The notes beneath the pieces are model-generated. The model saw nothing but the letters and a program-made list of their open reading frames with translations. It had not been told where the DNA came from and ran no database searches. DNA of 53,190 nt from Rhodospirillales bacterium. GTDB lineage: Bacteria > Pseudomonadota > Alphaproteobacteria > Rhodospirillales > UBA2165. Numbering within the stretch: the stretch's first letter is position 1; every line of letters begins with the position of its first letter. This document shows, one piece after another, positions 45,083 to 53,190 of this stretch. The stretch lies in NCBI GenBank assembly GCA_012960465.1, contig DUBF01000069.1, positions 73,246 through 126,435 on the forward strand. The letters are read 5' to 3'. Position numbers and translations under genes: made by a program.

Positions 45083-45808
45083 ATGTGGTTAGATATTACA
45101 GAACTTCAAGACTTCTATAGTAAGCCACTCGGACGTATGGCTAGCCATGTGATTGGCCAACACATTCGTGAAATTTGGCCTGACGTCAATGGTATGAATT
45201 TACTAGGCCTAGGATTTTCGACGCCATACCTAAATGTTTTTCTTCATGAAGCCAGCAATATTATTGCAGCCATGCCTGCCTCACAAGGCGCCACCCATTG
45301 GCCAACTGAGGGCGCTGGACAGACCATCATAACCGACGAGGCAGAACTTCCTATAGAAGATATTTCCATAGACCGGGTTATTTTGATCCATAGTGTTGAA
45401 TGTAGTGAAACCATTCGGCCAATGATGCGAGAAATATGGCGCGTCCTTTCTAATAATGGTCGATTAATTATAATTGTTCCGAACCGGAGTGGTGTCTGGG
45501 CACGGCTAGAGAGGACACCATTTGGCTATGGCAGACCTTACAGCCAATCACAACTAACCCGTCTACTTCGTGATACCTTATTCACACCCATAAAAAAAAG
45601 CACGGCACTTTATATGCCTCCAACCCGCTCGCGTATGCTAATCTCGTCTGCGCTGGCTTGGGAAAATATTGGCCGACACTGGTTCAGTATTTTAGGCCTA
45701 ACAATAGGTGGCGTTATATCAATTGAGGCAAAAAAACAAATTTATGCAGTAACACCAAATTTTAATGCTTCTAAAAGACGCGGCTACGTAACAATACCTA
45801 ACCAATAG
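45083..45808 (+). CDS. Class I SAM-dependent methyltransferase
   Basis: 241 aa. The strand NLLGLGFSTPYLN fills the usual SAM-motif place, in which the glycines are less canonical. VILIHSVECSETIRPMMREI, WRVLSNNGRLIIIVPNRSGV and ERTPFGYGRPYSQSQLTRLL resemble the methyltransferase-11 type found upstream of gloB in alphaproteobacteria. There is no ribosome site before the ATG. It converges with metW, 10 bp apart. Substrate unknown. Confidence 0.75.
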   Translation: MWLDITELQDFYSKPLGRMASHVIGQHIREIWPDVNGMNLLGLGFSTPYLNVFLHEASNIIAAMPASQGATHWPTEGAGQTIITDEAELPIEDISIDRVILIHSVECSETIRPMMREIWRVLSNNGRLIIIVPNRSGVWARLERTPFGYGRPYSQSQLTRLLRDTLFTPIKKSTALYMPPTRSRMLISSALAWENIGRHWFSILGLTIGGVISIEAKKQIYAVTPNFNASKRRGYVTIPNQ

Positions 45809-45818
45809 CACCTTTTGA

Positions 45819-46448
45819 TTAAGATTTTTTGAGTAAAAAAATGGCCTGCTCACCACGCAGATTAGCAAAGCGCATTCCAGCGCGCCCAATTTCACGCGTT
45901 CGTCCAACACGATCCAGCGCAATACCATTTTCAATTGTAATTCCCAAGGAACCACAAAGAATAATAAAATCGGTAATTGTACAAAAATGAATATTGGGCG
46001 TATCGTACCAATTATATGATAAAGTTTTTGTTTGCGGCATCTTGCCAATAAACATCAAACCCGCACGCACACGCCAATAACCAAAATTAGGAAAAGAAAC
46101 AATTGCACGTTTTCCAATACGCACAAGATTCTGAAGAACATTATGCGGTTCCCGCGTTGCCTGCAAAGTTTGACCCAATATGACATAGTCAAAAGCCTGA
46201 TCTGGATAATCATCAAGATCCTGATCTGCATCACCCTGGATAACCGACAAACCTGATGAAACACAGGCGTTAACTCCGTCTGAGCTAAGCTCAATACCAC
46301 GGCCGTCAACCTTCTTTTCCTGATTCAGATAATCCAATAGCGCCCCATCACCACAGCCAACATCTAGTGCTCGACTACCTGGTTCTACCATTTTTGCAAT
46401 GAGCTGAAGATCAACACGAAGGTTTAGTTTTTTCAATTTAGTTGTCAT
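45819..46448 (-). CDS. metW: Methionine biosynthesis protein MetW
   Basis: 209 aa. The SAM-type motif [15 protein letters not shown] and the [20 protein letters not shown] segment, with [17 protein letters not shown] and [15 protein letters not shown], are MetW hallmarks. MetW acts with MetX in homoserine acylation for methionine synthesis. Its start overlaps the metX stop by 4 bp (ATGA), so the pair is one transcript. Confidence 0.95.
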   Translation of the reverse strand: MTTKLKKLNLRVDLQLIAKMVEPGSRALDVGCGDGALLDYLNQEKKVDGRGIELSSDGVNACVSSGLSVIQGDADQDLDDYPDQAFDYVILGQTLQATREPHNVLQNLVRIGKRAIVSFPNFGYWRVRAGLMFIGKMPQTKTLSYNWYDTPNIHFCTITDFIILCGSLGITIENGIALDRVGRTREIGRAGMRFANLRGEQAIFLLKKS

Positions 46449-47632
46449 TTTTTAGTTAATCCATATTTATCAGCAGCACCTTCCAAGAAACCAGTCAGGA
46501 CTTTCCAAAACTCAGGCTCCTCTAGCAAAAATGCATCGTGACCTTTATCTGATCCTATTTCTGCAAAACTTACATTTGCAGCTACTGCATTTAACGCTTT
46601 GACAACGGCCCGGCTCTCTGCAGTTTGATAGAGCCAATCGCTAGTAAATGAGATTATACAAAACCGCGTTCTTACTCCCCGAAAAGCCTCAGCCAGAATA
46701 CCGTTACCATGACGCTCGGCAAGATCAAAATAATCCATTGCTCGCGTAATGTACAAATATGAATTAGCGTCAAAGCGTTCAACAAATGTACTGCCTTGAT
46801 AGCGCAGATAACTTTCAACTTGAAAATCAGCATCAAAACCAAAGGTGATTGCCTCCCGGTCTTGCAATCGACGGCCGAACTTATTCTGTAAAGCAGGTTC
46901 TGACAAATACGTGATATGAGCAATCATTCTAGCAATGGCGAGCCCACGCTGCGGATAGCAATCCTCTTTAAGATAATCACCACTTTTCCAATCCTGATCG
47001 GCCATAATAGCTTGTCGCCCAACTTCATGAAATGCGATATTTTGAGCAGAGTGATGGGGCGCCGTGGCAATTGGGACCGCAGCAAAAACGCGGTCAGGAA
47101 AAGCGACTGCCCATTCAAGAACTTGCATACCGCCCATCGAGCCACCAATTACACAGAAGAGTTTATCTATCCCCAATGCATCCAGCAACAATGCCTGCGC
47201 TCGCACCATATCACTAATTGTAATACCAGGGAATTGAAGCCCCCAATATTCGCCTGTGTCGGGATTAATCTCTTTTGGCCCTGTTGATCCCATACAACCG
47301 CCAAGAATATTGGCGCAAATAATAAAATATCGATCAGTATCCAGAATTTTTCCAGAGCCTATAACCAAATGCCACCAGCCAGGTTTTCCGGAAATAGGAT
47401 TAATATCGCCCGCAAATTGGTCTCCGCTTAAAGCATGACACACCAAAATGGCATTGGTTTTATCTGCATTCAATTTACCGTAAGTTTGATATGCCTGCGT
47501 AAAATTTGTGAGTTTGGCTCCACAATCGAGAAGTAAAGGTTCATCAACTCCTAGAATGGCCTCCTTACCAATATTCTGTGTTACCATTTTATTTGCAGCC
47601 TTTTCATTTTGGCTATCAGCATCATTATTCAT
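46445..47632 (-). CDS. metX: Homoserine O-acetyltransferase
   Basis: 395 aa alpha/beta hydrolase-fold acyltransferase. The nucleophile Ser165 is in [24 protein letters not shown] and [12 protein letters not shown] are family motifs and the catalytic His is in [14 protein letters not shown]. It acylates homoserine in methionine synthesis; acetyl rather than succinyl specificity is assumed from MetX family membership. The leader RNA upstream has a hairpin (47652-47695) and no ribosome site is seen before the ATG, which suggests controlled initiation. Confidence 0.95.
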   Translation of the reverse strand: MNNDADSQNEKAANKMVTQNIGKEAILGVDEPLLLDCGAKLTNFTQAYQTYGKLNADKTNAILVCHALSGDQFAGDINPISGKPGWWHLVIGSGKILDTDRYFIICANILGGCMGSTGPKEINPDTGEYWGLQFPGITISDMVRAQALLLDALGIDKLFCVIGGSMGGMQVLEWAVAFPDRVFAAVPIATAPHHSAQNIAFHEVGRQAIMADQDWKSGDYLKEDCYPQRGLAIARMIAHITYLSEPALQNKFGRRLQDREAITFGFDADFQVESYLRYQGSTFVERFDANSYLYITRAMDYFDLAERHGNGILAEAFRGVRTRFCIISFTSDWLYQTAESRAVVKALNAVAANVSFAEIGSDKGHDAFLLEEPEFWKVLTGFLEGAADKYGLTKK

Positions 47633-47651
47633 ATGTGTTTCTGTTAATTTA

Positions 47652-47695
47652 GTTCTTAGCTATTAGTTATTAATACAGAAAAATTAGCAAAGAAC
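47652..47695 (-). promoter_or_regulatory. Hairpin in the metX leader, possible SAM-sensing element
   Basis: On the minus strand GTTCTTTGCTA and TAGCTAAGAAC pair over 11 positions with one mismatch and a 22-nt loop, ending 19 nt before the metX ATG. The leader also has TTAACCGT, TTGC and GCTAA elements reminiscent of alphaproteobacterial SAM-II leaders. The full fold is not established, so this is a weak riboswitch call. Confidence 0.3.
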
Positions 47696-47766
47696 GGTTA
47701 ATATTAGGATCATAGCTATGAACGATGCGCTATTCTGTCAATCTTTTCTTTGATTTTAGGTGCTTA

Positions 47767-47785
47767 GCAGACTATCACTGTCTGC
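47767..47785. repeat. Perfect 6-bp stem-loop between metX and aroQ
   Basis: GCAGAC, loop TATCACT, GTCTGC. It lies 54 bp before the aroQ-type start (47839) and has no T-run after it. It may be an operator or a leader hairpin; no function can be assigned. Confidence 0.4.
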
Positions 47786-47838
47786 CTAACTAACATAAAA
47801 CGCATAATAACTGGTTTTAAAAAATACTTAGTAGCAAA

Positions 47839-48759
47839 ATGTCAGATGATAAGTTAAGAAATTTGCGAGATAAACTCGATAAGATTGATGTTGAGATTCA
47901 AAGTCTTTTGACCCAACGAGCCCAAGTTTCGCTCGAAGTCAAGAAAATAAAACAAACGGACCACGCCAAATTAAAACCTGGCCGTGAAGCTCAGATATTA
48001 CGTGCCCTGATCGAACGTCATGATGGCCACTTTCCTAAGCTTGAATTGATAAGGATTTGGCGAGAAATTTTAAGTGCTTCGCTACAATTGCAAGGTCCTT
48101 TCGAGATAGCAGTATATAAGCCCGAAAATAAGAGTGATGGCGACTGGGGATTCATATCGTCTGCTCGCGGGCATTTTGGCTCAAATACACCCATGACTAC
48201 CTATTCGTCACAGCGCCGAGTTATTGAAGCTGTTCTTGAGGATGAGTGCTCGGTCGGTGTCTTACCAATTCCAACGCGAAACGAAGAAAACCCTTGGTGG
48301 CGACACTTGGCTGTGCAAGGAAATACTGTCAAAAATGGTATTGCTTCAAAACCTGCGCGAATTATCGCTAAGCTTCCTTTTACTGTTCCTACAATTGAAC
48401 TCCTCCCTTCCAGAAGTGAATCAGTAGAATGCGTTGTTATTGCTAAAAGTGAAGCTGATCCGTCTGGACTTGATGATACTTACATTGTTCTCGATTTATC
48501 AGAAAATTTTCCAGGTACGCGAATTGATACACGACTAGCTGAAAATAATTTGACTGGTTCAGTCTTATCCATCTGGCATGATTCGGAAGCGCCTGAACGA
48601 TGGTTGTGTTTAATATGTATTAATGAATTTATTTTATTCAACGATATAAAACTCGATCGATTGACAGAAGGTTTTAGTGAAATATTAAATCAAATAACTA
48701 TATTAGGTAGCTATGCTGTGCCCTTAAGCTCAGAAAATTTAAATTCAAACGATAGTTAA
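47839..48759 (+). CDS. Chorismate mutase with degenerate PDT-like C-terminus
   Basis: 306 aa. Residues 1-90 are an AroQ chorismate mutase: LRDKLDKIDVEIQSLLTQRA, then KPGREAQILRALIERHDGHF and the LIRIWREILSASLQLQG helix. Residues about 95-295 have only a faint prephenate dehydratase-like periplasmic-binding fold, with no clear PDT catalytic TxF motif. It converts chorismate to prephenate. It leads the aroQ-hisC-tyrC run (hisC starts 15 bp after its stop), supplying prephenate for tyrosine or arogenate synthesis. Confidence 0.85.
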   Translation: MSDDKLRNLRDKLDKIDVEIQSLLTQRAQVSLEVKKIKQTDHAKLKPGREAQILRALIERHDGHFPKLELIRIWREILSASLQLQGPFEIAVYKPENKSDGDWGFISSARGHFGSNTPMTTYSSQRRVIEAVLEDECSVGVLPIPTRNEENPWWRHLAVQGNTVKNGIASKPARIIAKLPFTVPTIELLPSRSESVECVVIAKSEADPSGLDDTYIVLDLSENFPGTRIDTRLAENNLTGSVLSIWHDSEAPERWLCLICINEFILFNDIKLDRLTEGFSEILNQITILGSYAVPLSSENLNSNDS

Positions 48760-48774
48760 GAAAAGAAAATAATA

Positions 48775-49872
48775 ATGGCCTCCCCTCATCCAATAGCCGG
48801 TTTACAAAACATTGCTCCTTACATCGGCGGCGAATCTGAACTTACTGGATTTGATCGCGTTATAAAACTTGCCTCCAATGAGGGAGCATTTGGTCCAAGC
48901 AAAAAAACACTCGAAGCCTTAAGTTCCAGCGCCCATGATTTTTTTCGCTATCCTGATGGTGATTGCAATGAGTTACGAGAATTATTAGCAGGTAAAAATA
49001 ATTTGCCTAAAGACAATATTATTTGTGGTGCTGGATCCGATGAACTCATAAGTTTACTTTGTAGATCTTACGCTGGAGCTGGCGATGAAGTTCTCTACTC
49101 GGCTCATGGTTTTGCAATGTACCCGATATATGGTCGCACCGTTCGCGCAACTGTTGTTGCGGCGCCTGAAAATGACATTACTGTAGACGTTGATCAATTA
49201 CTCGGACGCGTAACAAATAAAACAAAGCTGTTATTTATTGCCAATCCTAATAATCCAACAGGCACTTATATTCCAAAATCAGAGGTCCAGCGTTTAATTG
49301 ATCTTCTACCCAAAACAGTTTTACTGGTCCTGGACGCTGCTTATTCAGAGTTTGTTGATCGTAAAGATTACTCAGATGGTGCAGAATTTGTTACAACCAA
49401 TGAAAATGTGATCATGCTAAAGACTTTCTCTAAAATTTACGGCATGGCTGGCTTAAGGCTAGGTTGGATGTATGCTCCAGATAGCGTGATTGATATCATC
49501 AATCGAATGCGTAGCCCTTTTAATGTCGCTTATTCGGCAATAGTAGCTGGCATAGCTGCCACCAAAGATAATAAATTCCTAAAATTATCTCAAGAACATA
49601 ATAAAAAGTGGCTAAAATGGACAAGAAATAGTATTCGCACCCTAGGATTAGAGGTGCCCGACAGCGTTTGTAATTTTGTACTTGTCCGTTTTCCACAAGA
49701 CAGCGGGGGGAAATTAACTGCAGAGTCAGCTGATAATTTTCTCAAAACTAAAGGTATTATTGTACGCCGTATGGGTGGTTATGGTTTACCCAACGCCTTA
49801 CGAATTTCAATTGGTACGGGCGAAGAAATGGAAATTACCGTTAATTCACTTAAAGAATTCATGAGCCTCTAA
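48775..49872 (+). CDS. hisC: Histidinol-phosphate/aromatic aminotransferase (HisC)
   Basis: 365 aa fold-type I PLP enzyme. KLASNEGAFGP, FRYPDGDCNELR, CGAGSDELISLL and IANPNNPTGTYI are family motifs; the PLP Lys220 is in MLKTFSKIYGMAGLRLGW. Because it sits between chorismate mutase and a prephenate/arogenate dehydrogenase, it probably transaminates aromatic oxoacids as well as, or instead of, imidazole acetol phosphate. This is an inference from position; no other his gene is in the window. Confidence 0.93.
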   Translation: MASPHPIAGLQNIAPYIGGESELTGFDRVIKLASNEGAFGPSKKTLEALSSSAHDFFRYPDGDCNELRELLAGKNNLPKDNIICGAGSDELISLLCRSYAGAGDEVLYSAHGFAMYPIYGRTVRATVVAAPENDITVDVDQLLGRVTNKTKLLFIANPNNPTGTYIPKSEVQRLIDLLPKTVLLVLDAAYSEFVDRKDYSDGAEFVTTNENVIMLKTFSKIYGMAGLRLGWMYAPDSVIDIINRMRSPFNVAYSAIVAGIAATKDNKFLKLSQEHNKKWLKWTRNSIRTLGLEVPDSVCNFVLVRFPQDSGGKLTAESADNFLKTKGIIVRRMGGYGLPNALRISIGTGEEMEITVNSLKEFMSL

Positions 49873-49873
49873 A

Positions 49874-50782
49874 ATGCCCAAGAAAAATTCTAAAATAATA
49901 TTCAAACGAATAACATTGATCGGTATTGGTCTAATTGGTTCATCAATAGCCCGTCGCGTGAAACGTGATGGTTTAGCCAATCACATTTCAGTCTCCGCCC
50001 GTAGCCAAAACAGTTTGGATAGAGCGGTTGAATTAGGTTTCGCTGATACAGTGACACTTGATCAAGAAGATAGCGTAAAAAATGCGGATCTAGTAATTAT
50101 TTGTTCCCCGATTGGAGCCTATAGTGACATTATACAAAACATCAGGTTAGGCTTAAAGCCGGGTGCTATTATATCTGACGTAGGCTCTGTAAAACAGGCG
50201 GTTATCCGTGATCTAAGCCCCCATATTCCAGAAGGCGTTCATCTCGTTCCCGCACACCCAGTTGCAGGAACTGAGCATTCTGGACCTGATGCCGGCTTTC
50301 CAGAGTTATTTGAAGATCGCTTTTGTATCATCACTCCAACGAAACAAACGAATAAAAAATCGATCAATCAAGTAACCCAATTTTGGCAATCACTCGGCTC
50401 TAAAGTAGAAATTATGGAGCCCAATCACCATGACTTGGTAATGGCCATGACTTCACACCTACCCCATCTAATTGCTTATACAATCGTTGGCACGGCAACA
50501 GATCTTGAAAAAACGTTGGCCAATGAAGTAATTAAATTTTCGGCTGGTGGCTTTCGAGACTTCACCCGAATTGCAGCCTCTGATCCCACTATGTGGCGTG
50601 ATGTATTCCTCAACAACCGTGATGCTGTCCTTGAAATGCTGCAAAGATTTAGTGAAGATATTACGGCTCTCCAACGTGCTATTCGTTGGGGTGAAGGTGA
50701 TACGTTGCACGAATTATTTTCACGGACTCGAGAAGCACGTCGCGGCGTGATTGAAGCTAAACAAGAAAAAATGTATGATTAA
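49874..50782 (+). CDS. tyrC: Prephenate/arogenate dehydrogenase
   Basis: 302 aa. The NAD(P) Rossmann motif is LIGIGLIGSSIARRVKRDG (about residues 14-32), and DVGSVKQAV, HPVAGTEHSGPD and MTSHLPHLIAY are TyrA-family substrate motifs. It oxidatively decarboxylates prephenate or arogenate on the way to tyrosine. The gene starts 1 bp after the hisC stop. It lacks an ACT or chorismate mutase domain. Confidence 0.93.
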   Translation: MPKKNSKIIFKRITLIGIGLIGSSIARRVKRDGLANHISVSARSQNSLDRAVELGFADTVTLDQEDSVKNADLVIICSPIGAYSDIIQNIRLGLKPGAIISDVGSVKQAVIRDLSPHIPEGVHLVPAHPVAGTEHSGPDAGFPELFEDRFCIITPTKQTNKKSINQVTQFWQSLGSKVEIMEPNHHDLVMAMTSHLPHLIAYTIVGTATDLEKTLANEVIKFSAGGFRDFTRIAASDPTMWRDVFLNNRDAVLEMLQRFSEDITALQRAIRWGEGDTLHELFSRTREARRGVIEAKQEKMYD

Positions 50783-50808
50783 AAAATAGAGTATGAGGAT
50801 ATTCCCCT

Positions 50809-51990
50809 CTAGTCATCGGCTGAGAACCTTTTATCCCAATTTATAGATGGTAACGTCATCAATGACAGAGGACCAACAGATAGTTTTCTATCTTGGATCG
50901 TAAGTGGCAGGCTAACACTCCGTTTTCCGCTCGCCGAACGCCGTGAAATTCCACTTAAAATAACTTTGGCCAATAGTGCAGTGTTGGACCGAATAAATCC
51001 AAATGCTTTTAATCTATCTATGAAAGGTATTATGCCCTCGAAATTGACAGACATTGCTAATAAAGGTTGCAATTTTTGATCAAACGCTAATGTTCCAGAC
51101 CCATATGTTTTTAAGCTTCCAGAAACCCCCTCAAATGAATCAATATCAATAATCCCGCCGGCGTCCCGCCAAGTTCTAAGGTTTCTTATATTAAAAACTG
51201 GGCTTAGATCTTCAATAATTTTTAAATTCACAAAAATTTTATCTAAATGATTGTCAAAAGGTAACTTAAGTTCTTTTGGCAAATAGACCCCTTTTAATTT
51301 CATTTGCAAAACCCGGCTTGGGTTTTTGGTAGCTTCGGAGAACAACGTTTTATCTTGCAATAGTACCTGAGTACTAAAAGAAGCTGACTTAATAGAAGTT
51401 TCTACTTCCGATAATTTTTCTGATATTTTTATATCTTCAATTTTAATCTTAAATTTTTCCAGCCACGAGCCTTGAATTTTAGCATCAATATTAATTAATT
51501 TAGCTTCACTTACGAACTCGTAGAGTGTCCCATTATCTTTTAAAGACAAGCTATTCGAACCGCTTAAATCAAATTTAACATTATTAAAGTTCCATGGCCT
51601 TAGTTCAACAGCAGCGCGCTGAGCTAGCCAAATCCATTTTTTATCCTTTTTATATTTTTGATCTTTATTCGAGTGATATGGAATTTTTAATTGTAGTTCA
51701 TTTATACTGATATGAAAATTAATAGGAAAACCGGTAATCTCCAACTTGCCATACGAAGCTAAGACCCCTTGTTCGGCGCTATAATCTCTTAGGTCCTCAA
51801 TCGTGTTCTTTAGATATATCACCATGCCATACCAGAAAATTATATAAATAATAGCTATAATTCCAAAAACCAAGAAGCTGATTGAGAACCTTCTATATAC
51901 TGTATTAGAAAAGATAGAAGATATAGGATAATCTCTCTTGAATATCATATCTCGTATTTTTATAGAAAACGCTTTAAGTTCTATTACCAC
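50809..51990 (-). CDS. DUF2125 membrane-anchored protein
   Basis: 393 aa from the GTG at 51990, with AAAGGG 6 nt upstream; a TTG at 52005 and a later ATG at 51948 are alternatives. One transmembrane helix (FLVFGIIAIIYIIFWYGMVI, about residues 45-65) is followed by a large extracytoplasmic beta-rich domain with GFPINFHISI, the region that defines DUF2125. The family is common beside tyrC in alphaproteobacteria. Function unknown. It converges with tyrC. Confidence 0.78.
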   Translation of the reverse strand: MVIELKAFSIKIRDMIFKRDYPISSIFSNTVYRRFSISFLVFGIIAIIYIIFWYGMVIYLKNTIEDLRDYSAEQGVLASYGKLEITGFPINFHISINELQLKIPYHSNKDQKYKKDKKWIWLAQRAAVELRPWNFNNVKFDLSGSNSLSLKDNGTLYEFVSEAKLINIDAKIQGSWLEKFKIKIEDIKISEKLSEVETSIKSASFSTQVLLQDKTLFSEATKNPSRVLQMKLKGVYLPKELKLPFDNHLDKIFVNLKIIEDLSPVFNIRNLRTWRDAGGIIDIDSFEGVSGSLKTYGSGTLAFDQKLQPLLAMSVNFEGIIPFIDRLKAFGFIRSNTALLAKVILSGISRRSASGKRSVSLPLTIQDRKLSVGPLSLMTLPSINWDKRFSADD

Positions 51991-52132
51991 CGCTAGCCCT
52001 TTCAACAGTTAACCAGTCAATCAAATAAATGATCAATTCTATTTCGAGAAAGAATAACAATATAGCAAAAAATTAACGTCTAAAATTCGCAGCACGCTAC
52101 TGCGAGTTCTAACTAAAACAAAGCCAAACAGG

Positions 52133-53190
52133 CTACGTAATGGTAGCACCAACCTCTCGGCTCTCTGCAAGATTCCTTAAGACAAAACGCTGCAACTTAC
52201 CTGTTGCTGTTAACGGCATTTCGTCAAGGAAATATATTCGACGAGGGCATTTATAAACTGATAGATTAGCTTTTAGCGCCGCAGTTAGTTCCTTTTCAAA
52301 CTCCTCCGCTGAGTTAGTCAACTCAGGAACAACTATAAACAACGCCAATCGAATAAGGCCGTCTTCATTTGGCACCCCTACAACAGCTGCTTCAGATACT
52401 GCTTTATTTTTTAAAACCTGCTCCTCAATTTCAGCGGGACTTACCCATTGACCCGAAATTTTAAGTATATCATCGACACGCCCTTGGTATTCATAGTAAC
52501 CGGAATCATCGAACGTAAACATATCATTAGTGCAATACCAACCCTCTTTAAAAACTTCACTTGTCTTTTGTTTCATATTCCAATAACCAGAGGCAACACA
52601 TTCCATCTTCACCCAAAGAACACCAGGAATTTTTGGTTTAGTAACTATTAAACCCTCATTACTGATTAATTTTACTTCGGTTCCTGGTGTTGGCACTCCA
52701 CAGGTTCCAACAATTATATTATCTGGACGATTGGCTAAAAATAAAAAACAGGTTTCAGTAGCACCGATTCCTTCAAGAATCGGATGGCCAGTTACCTCCA
52801 TCCATTGATCAAAAAGATTTCTCGGAAGTTTTTCGCCTGCACTAAGATAATGGCGTACATTTTTGAATTCGGATTTATTTGCAACACCCTCTCGTAACAT
52901 ATTACGATAAAATGTTGGAACACTGAGAAAGATCGTTGGTTTATGTCGCTGAACAATGCTCGCTACTGCTTCTGCATCTGGCCATTCTGGATAAAGAATT
53001 ACAGTCGCTCCCAATTTAATTGGTGCCAGAAAACAATGCGCCAAAGAAAAAGCAAAAAATAGCTTTGAAGAACCATAGATACGATCACCTGGACCAACAC
53101 TCAAAATATCGCCCATTAAAGAATCAACTGCTAAAATTGAATTTTGACTGTGTATCACGCCCTTAGGTCTGCCAGTAGTCCCAGACGAAT
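52133..53190 (-). CDS. Benzoate-CoA ligase-type acyl-CoA synthetase (partial, N-terminus off window)
   Basis: 352 codons are present; the N-terminal part lies beyond the right edge. The frame at the edge reads SSGTTGRPKGV, the AMP-binding P-loop. LEGIGATETCFLFLANRPDN, VKMECVASGYWNMKQKTSEV, YEYQGRVDDILKISGQWVSP and the C-terminal LTATGKLQRFVLR, with its conserved Lys, are all intact. KLFFAFSLAHCFLAPIKLGA and RHKPTIFLSVPTFYRNML resemble benzoate- and 4-hydroxybenzoate-CoA ligases. It activates an aromatic acid to its CoA ester. The gap to DUF2125 holds nothing obvious. Confidence 0.85.
   Translation of the reverse strand, partial: SSGTTGRPKGVIHSQNSILAVDSLMGDILSVGPGDRIYGSSKLFFAFSLAHCFLAPIKLGATVILYPEWPDAEAVASIVQRHKPTIFLSVPTFYRNMLREGVANKSEFKNVRHYLSAGEKLPRNLFDQWMEVTGHPILEGIGATETCFLFLANRPDNIIVGTCGVPTPGTEVKLISNEGLIVTKPKIPGVLWVKMECVASGYWNMKQKTSEVFKEGWYCTNDMFTFDDSGYYEYQGRVDDILKISGQWVSPAEIEEQVLKNKAVSEAAVVGVPNEDGLIRLALFIVVPELTNSAEEFEKELTAALKANLSVYKCPRRIYFLDEMPLTATGKLQRFVLRNLAESREVGATIT

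Noticed and set aside
1-53190. CRISPR array, phage, transposase or IS element
   Set aside because: No regularly spaced direct repeats, terminal inverted repeats or recombinase/transposase motifs were seen.

Overview
This 53-kb window reads as chromosomal DNA of an AT-rich alphaproteobacterium, probably a marine or free-living Rhodospirillales-like lineage. That placement is an inference from gene content and order: a ureDABCEFG cluster; gpmI, envC-like, ctpA, divergent polysaccharide deacetylase and rppH in a row; metX-metW divergent from aroQ-hisC-tyrC; DUF2125; and MetW, DUF3305 and DUF3306 families. No rRNA, tRNA, CRISPR array, insertion sequence or phage gene was recognised. The window cuts two genes: a flavin monooxygenase on the left and an aromatic acyl-CoA ligase on the right.

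Layout. (1) 1-4,080: a partial FAD monooxygenase, a double YciI-domain protein, an alpha/beta hydrolase, YciB and an SbmA/BacA-like membrane protein. (2) 4,080-9,791: an accessory catabolic cluster with an FAH-family hydrolase, an RraA-type aldolase, an iron-dependent alcohol dehydrogenase, a bicupin and two alpha/beta hydrolases; its substrate is unknown. (3) 9,788-14,844: a complete urease operon on the minus strand, without a linked urea or nickel transporter. (4) 15,503-22,053: a minus-strand formate dehydrogenase operon (TorD-like chaperone, Tat-targeted small protein, Mo/W catalytic subunit with Cys in place of Sec, 4Fe-4S subunit, cytochrome b subunit, PepSY protein, a 40-aa membrane peptide and a TusA-family protein). 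A near-perfect Fur-type box lies upstream. (5) 22,368-28,502: a mixed block with a cytochrome c, two beta-propeller proteins, a frameshifted M24 peptidase remnant, an Mrp-type Fe-S carrier, and an overlapping 2OG-oxygenase/FkbM methyltransferase pair. (6) 28,650-34,067: a second formate-dehydrogenase-associated block (DUF3306, DUF3305, a tungstate-type ABC ATPase, a multi-cluster ferredoxin protein, DUF6494, DUF6352). (7) 34,361-40,781: a housekeeping and envelope operon. (8) 41,123-45,808: 2-oxoacid:ferredoxin oxidoreductase, preceded by a perfect 10-bp inverted repeat, then an exported SUMF1-fold protein and a methyltransferase. (9) 45,819-50,782: methionine and aromatic/histidine-type amino-acid genes. 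(10) 50,809-53,190: DUF2125 and the partial CoA ligase.

How it fits together. Blocks 4 and 6 together look like a respiratory formate oxidation system: an exported W/Mo enzyme, its electron-transfer subunits, a dedicated chaperone, a sulfur-transfer protein, a metal-uptake ATPase and several uncharacterised accessory families. The accessory families (DUF3305, DUF3306, DUF6352, DUF6494), the 696-aa ferredoxin protein and the small membrane peptide are the best candidates here for an under-described system. KorAB links central metabolism to ferredoxin. The catabolic cluster, urease and the terminal CoA ligase suggest use of dissolved organic compounds, including urea.
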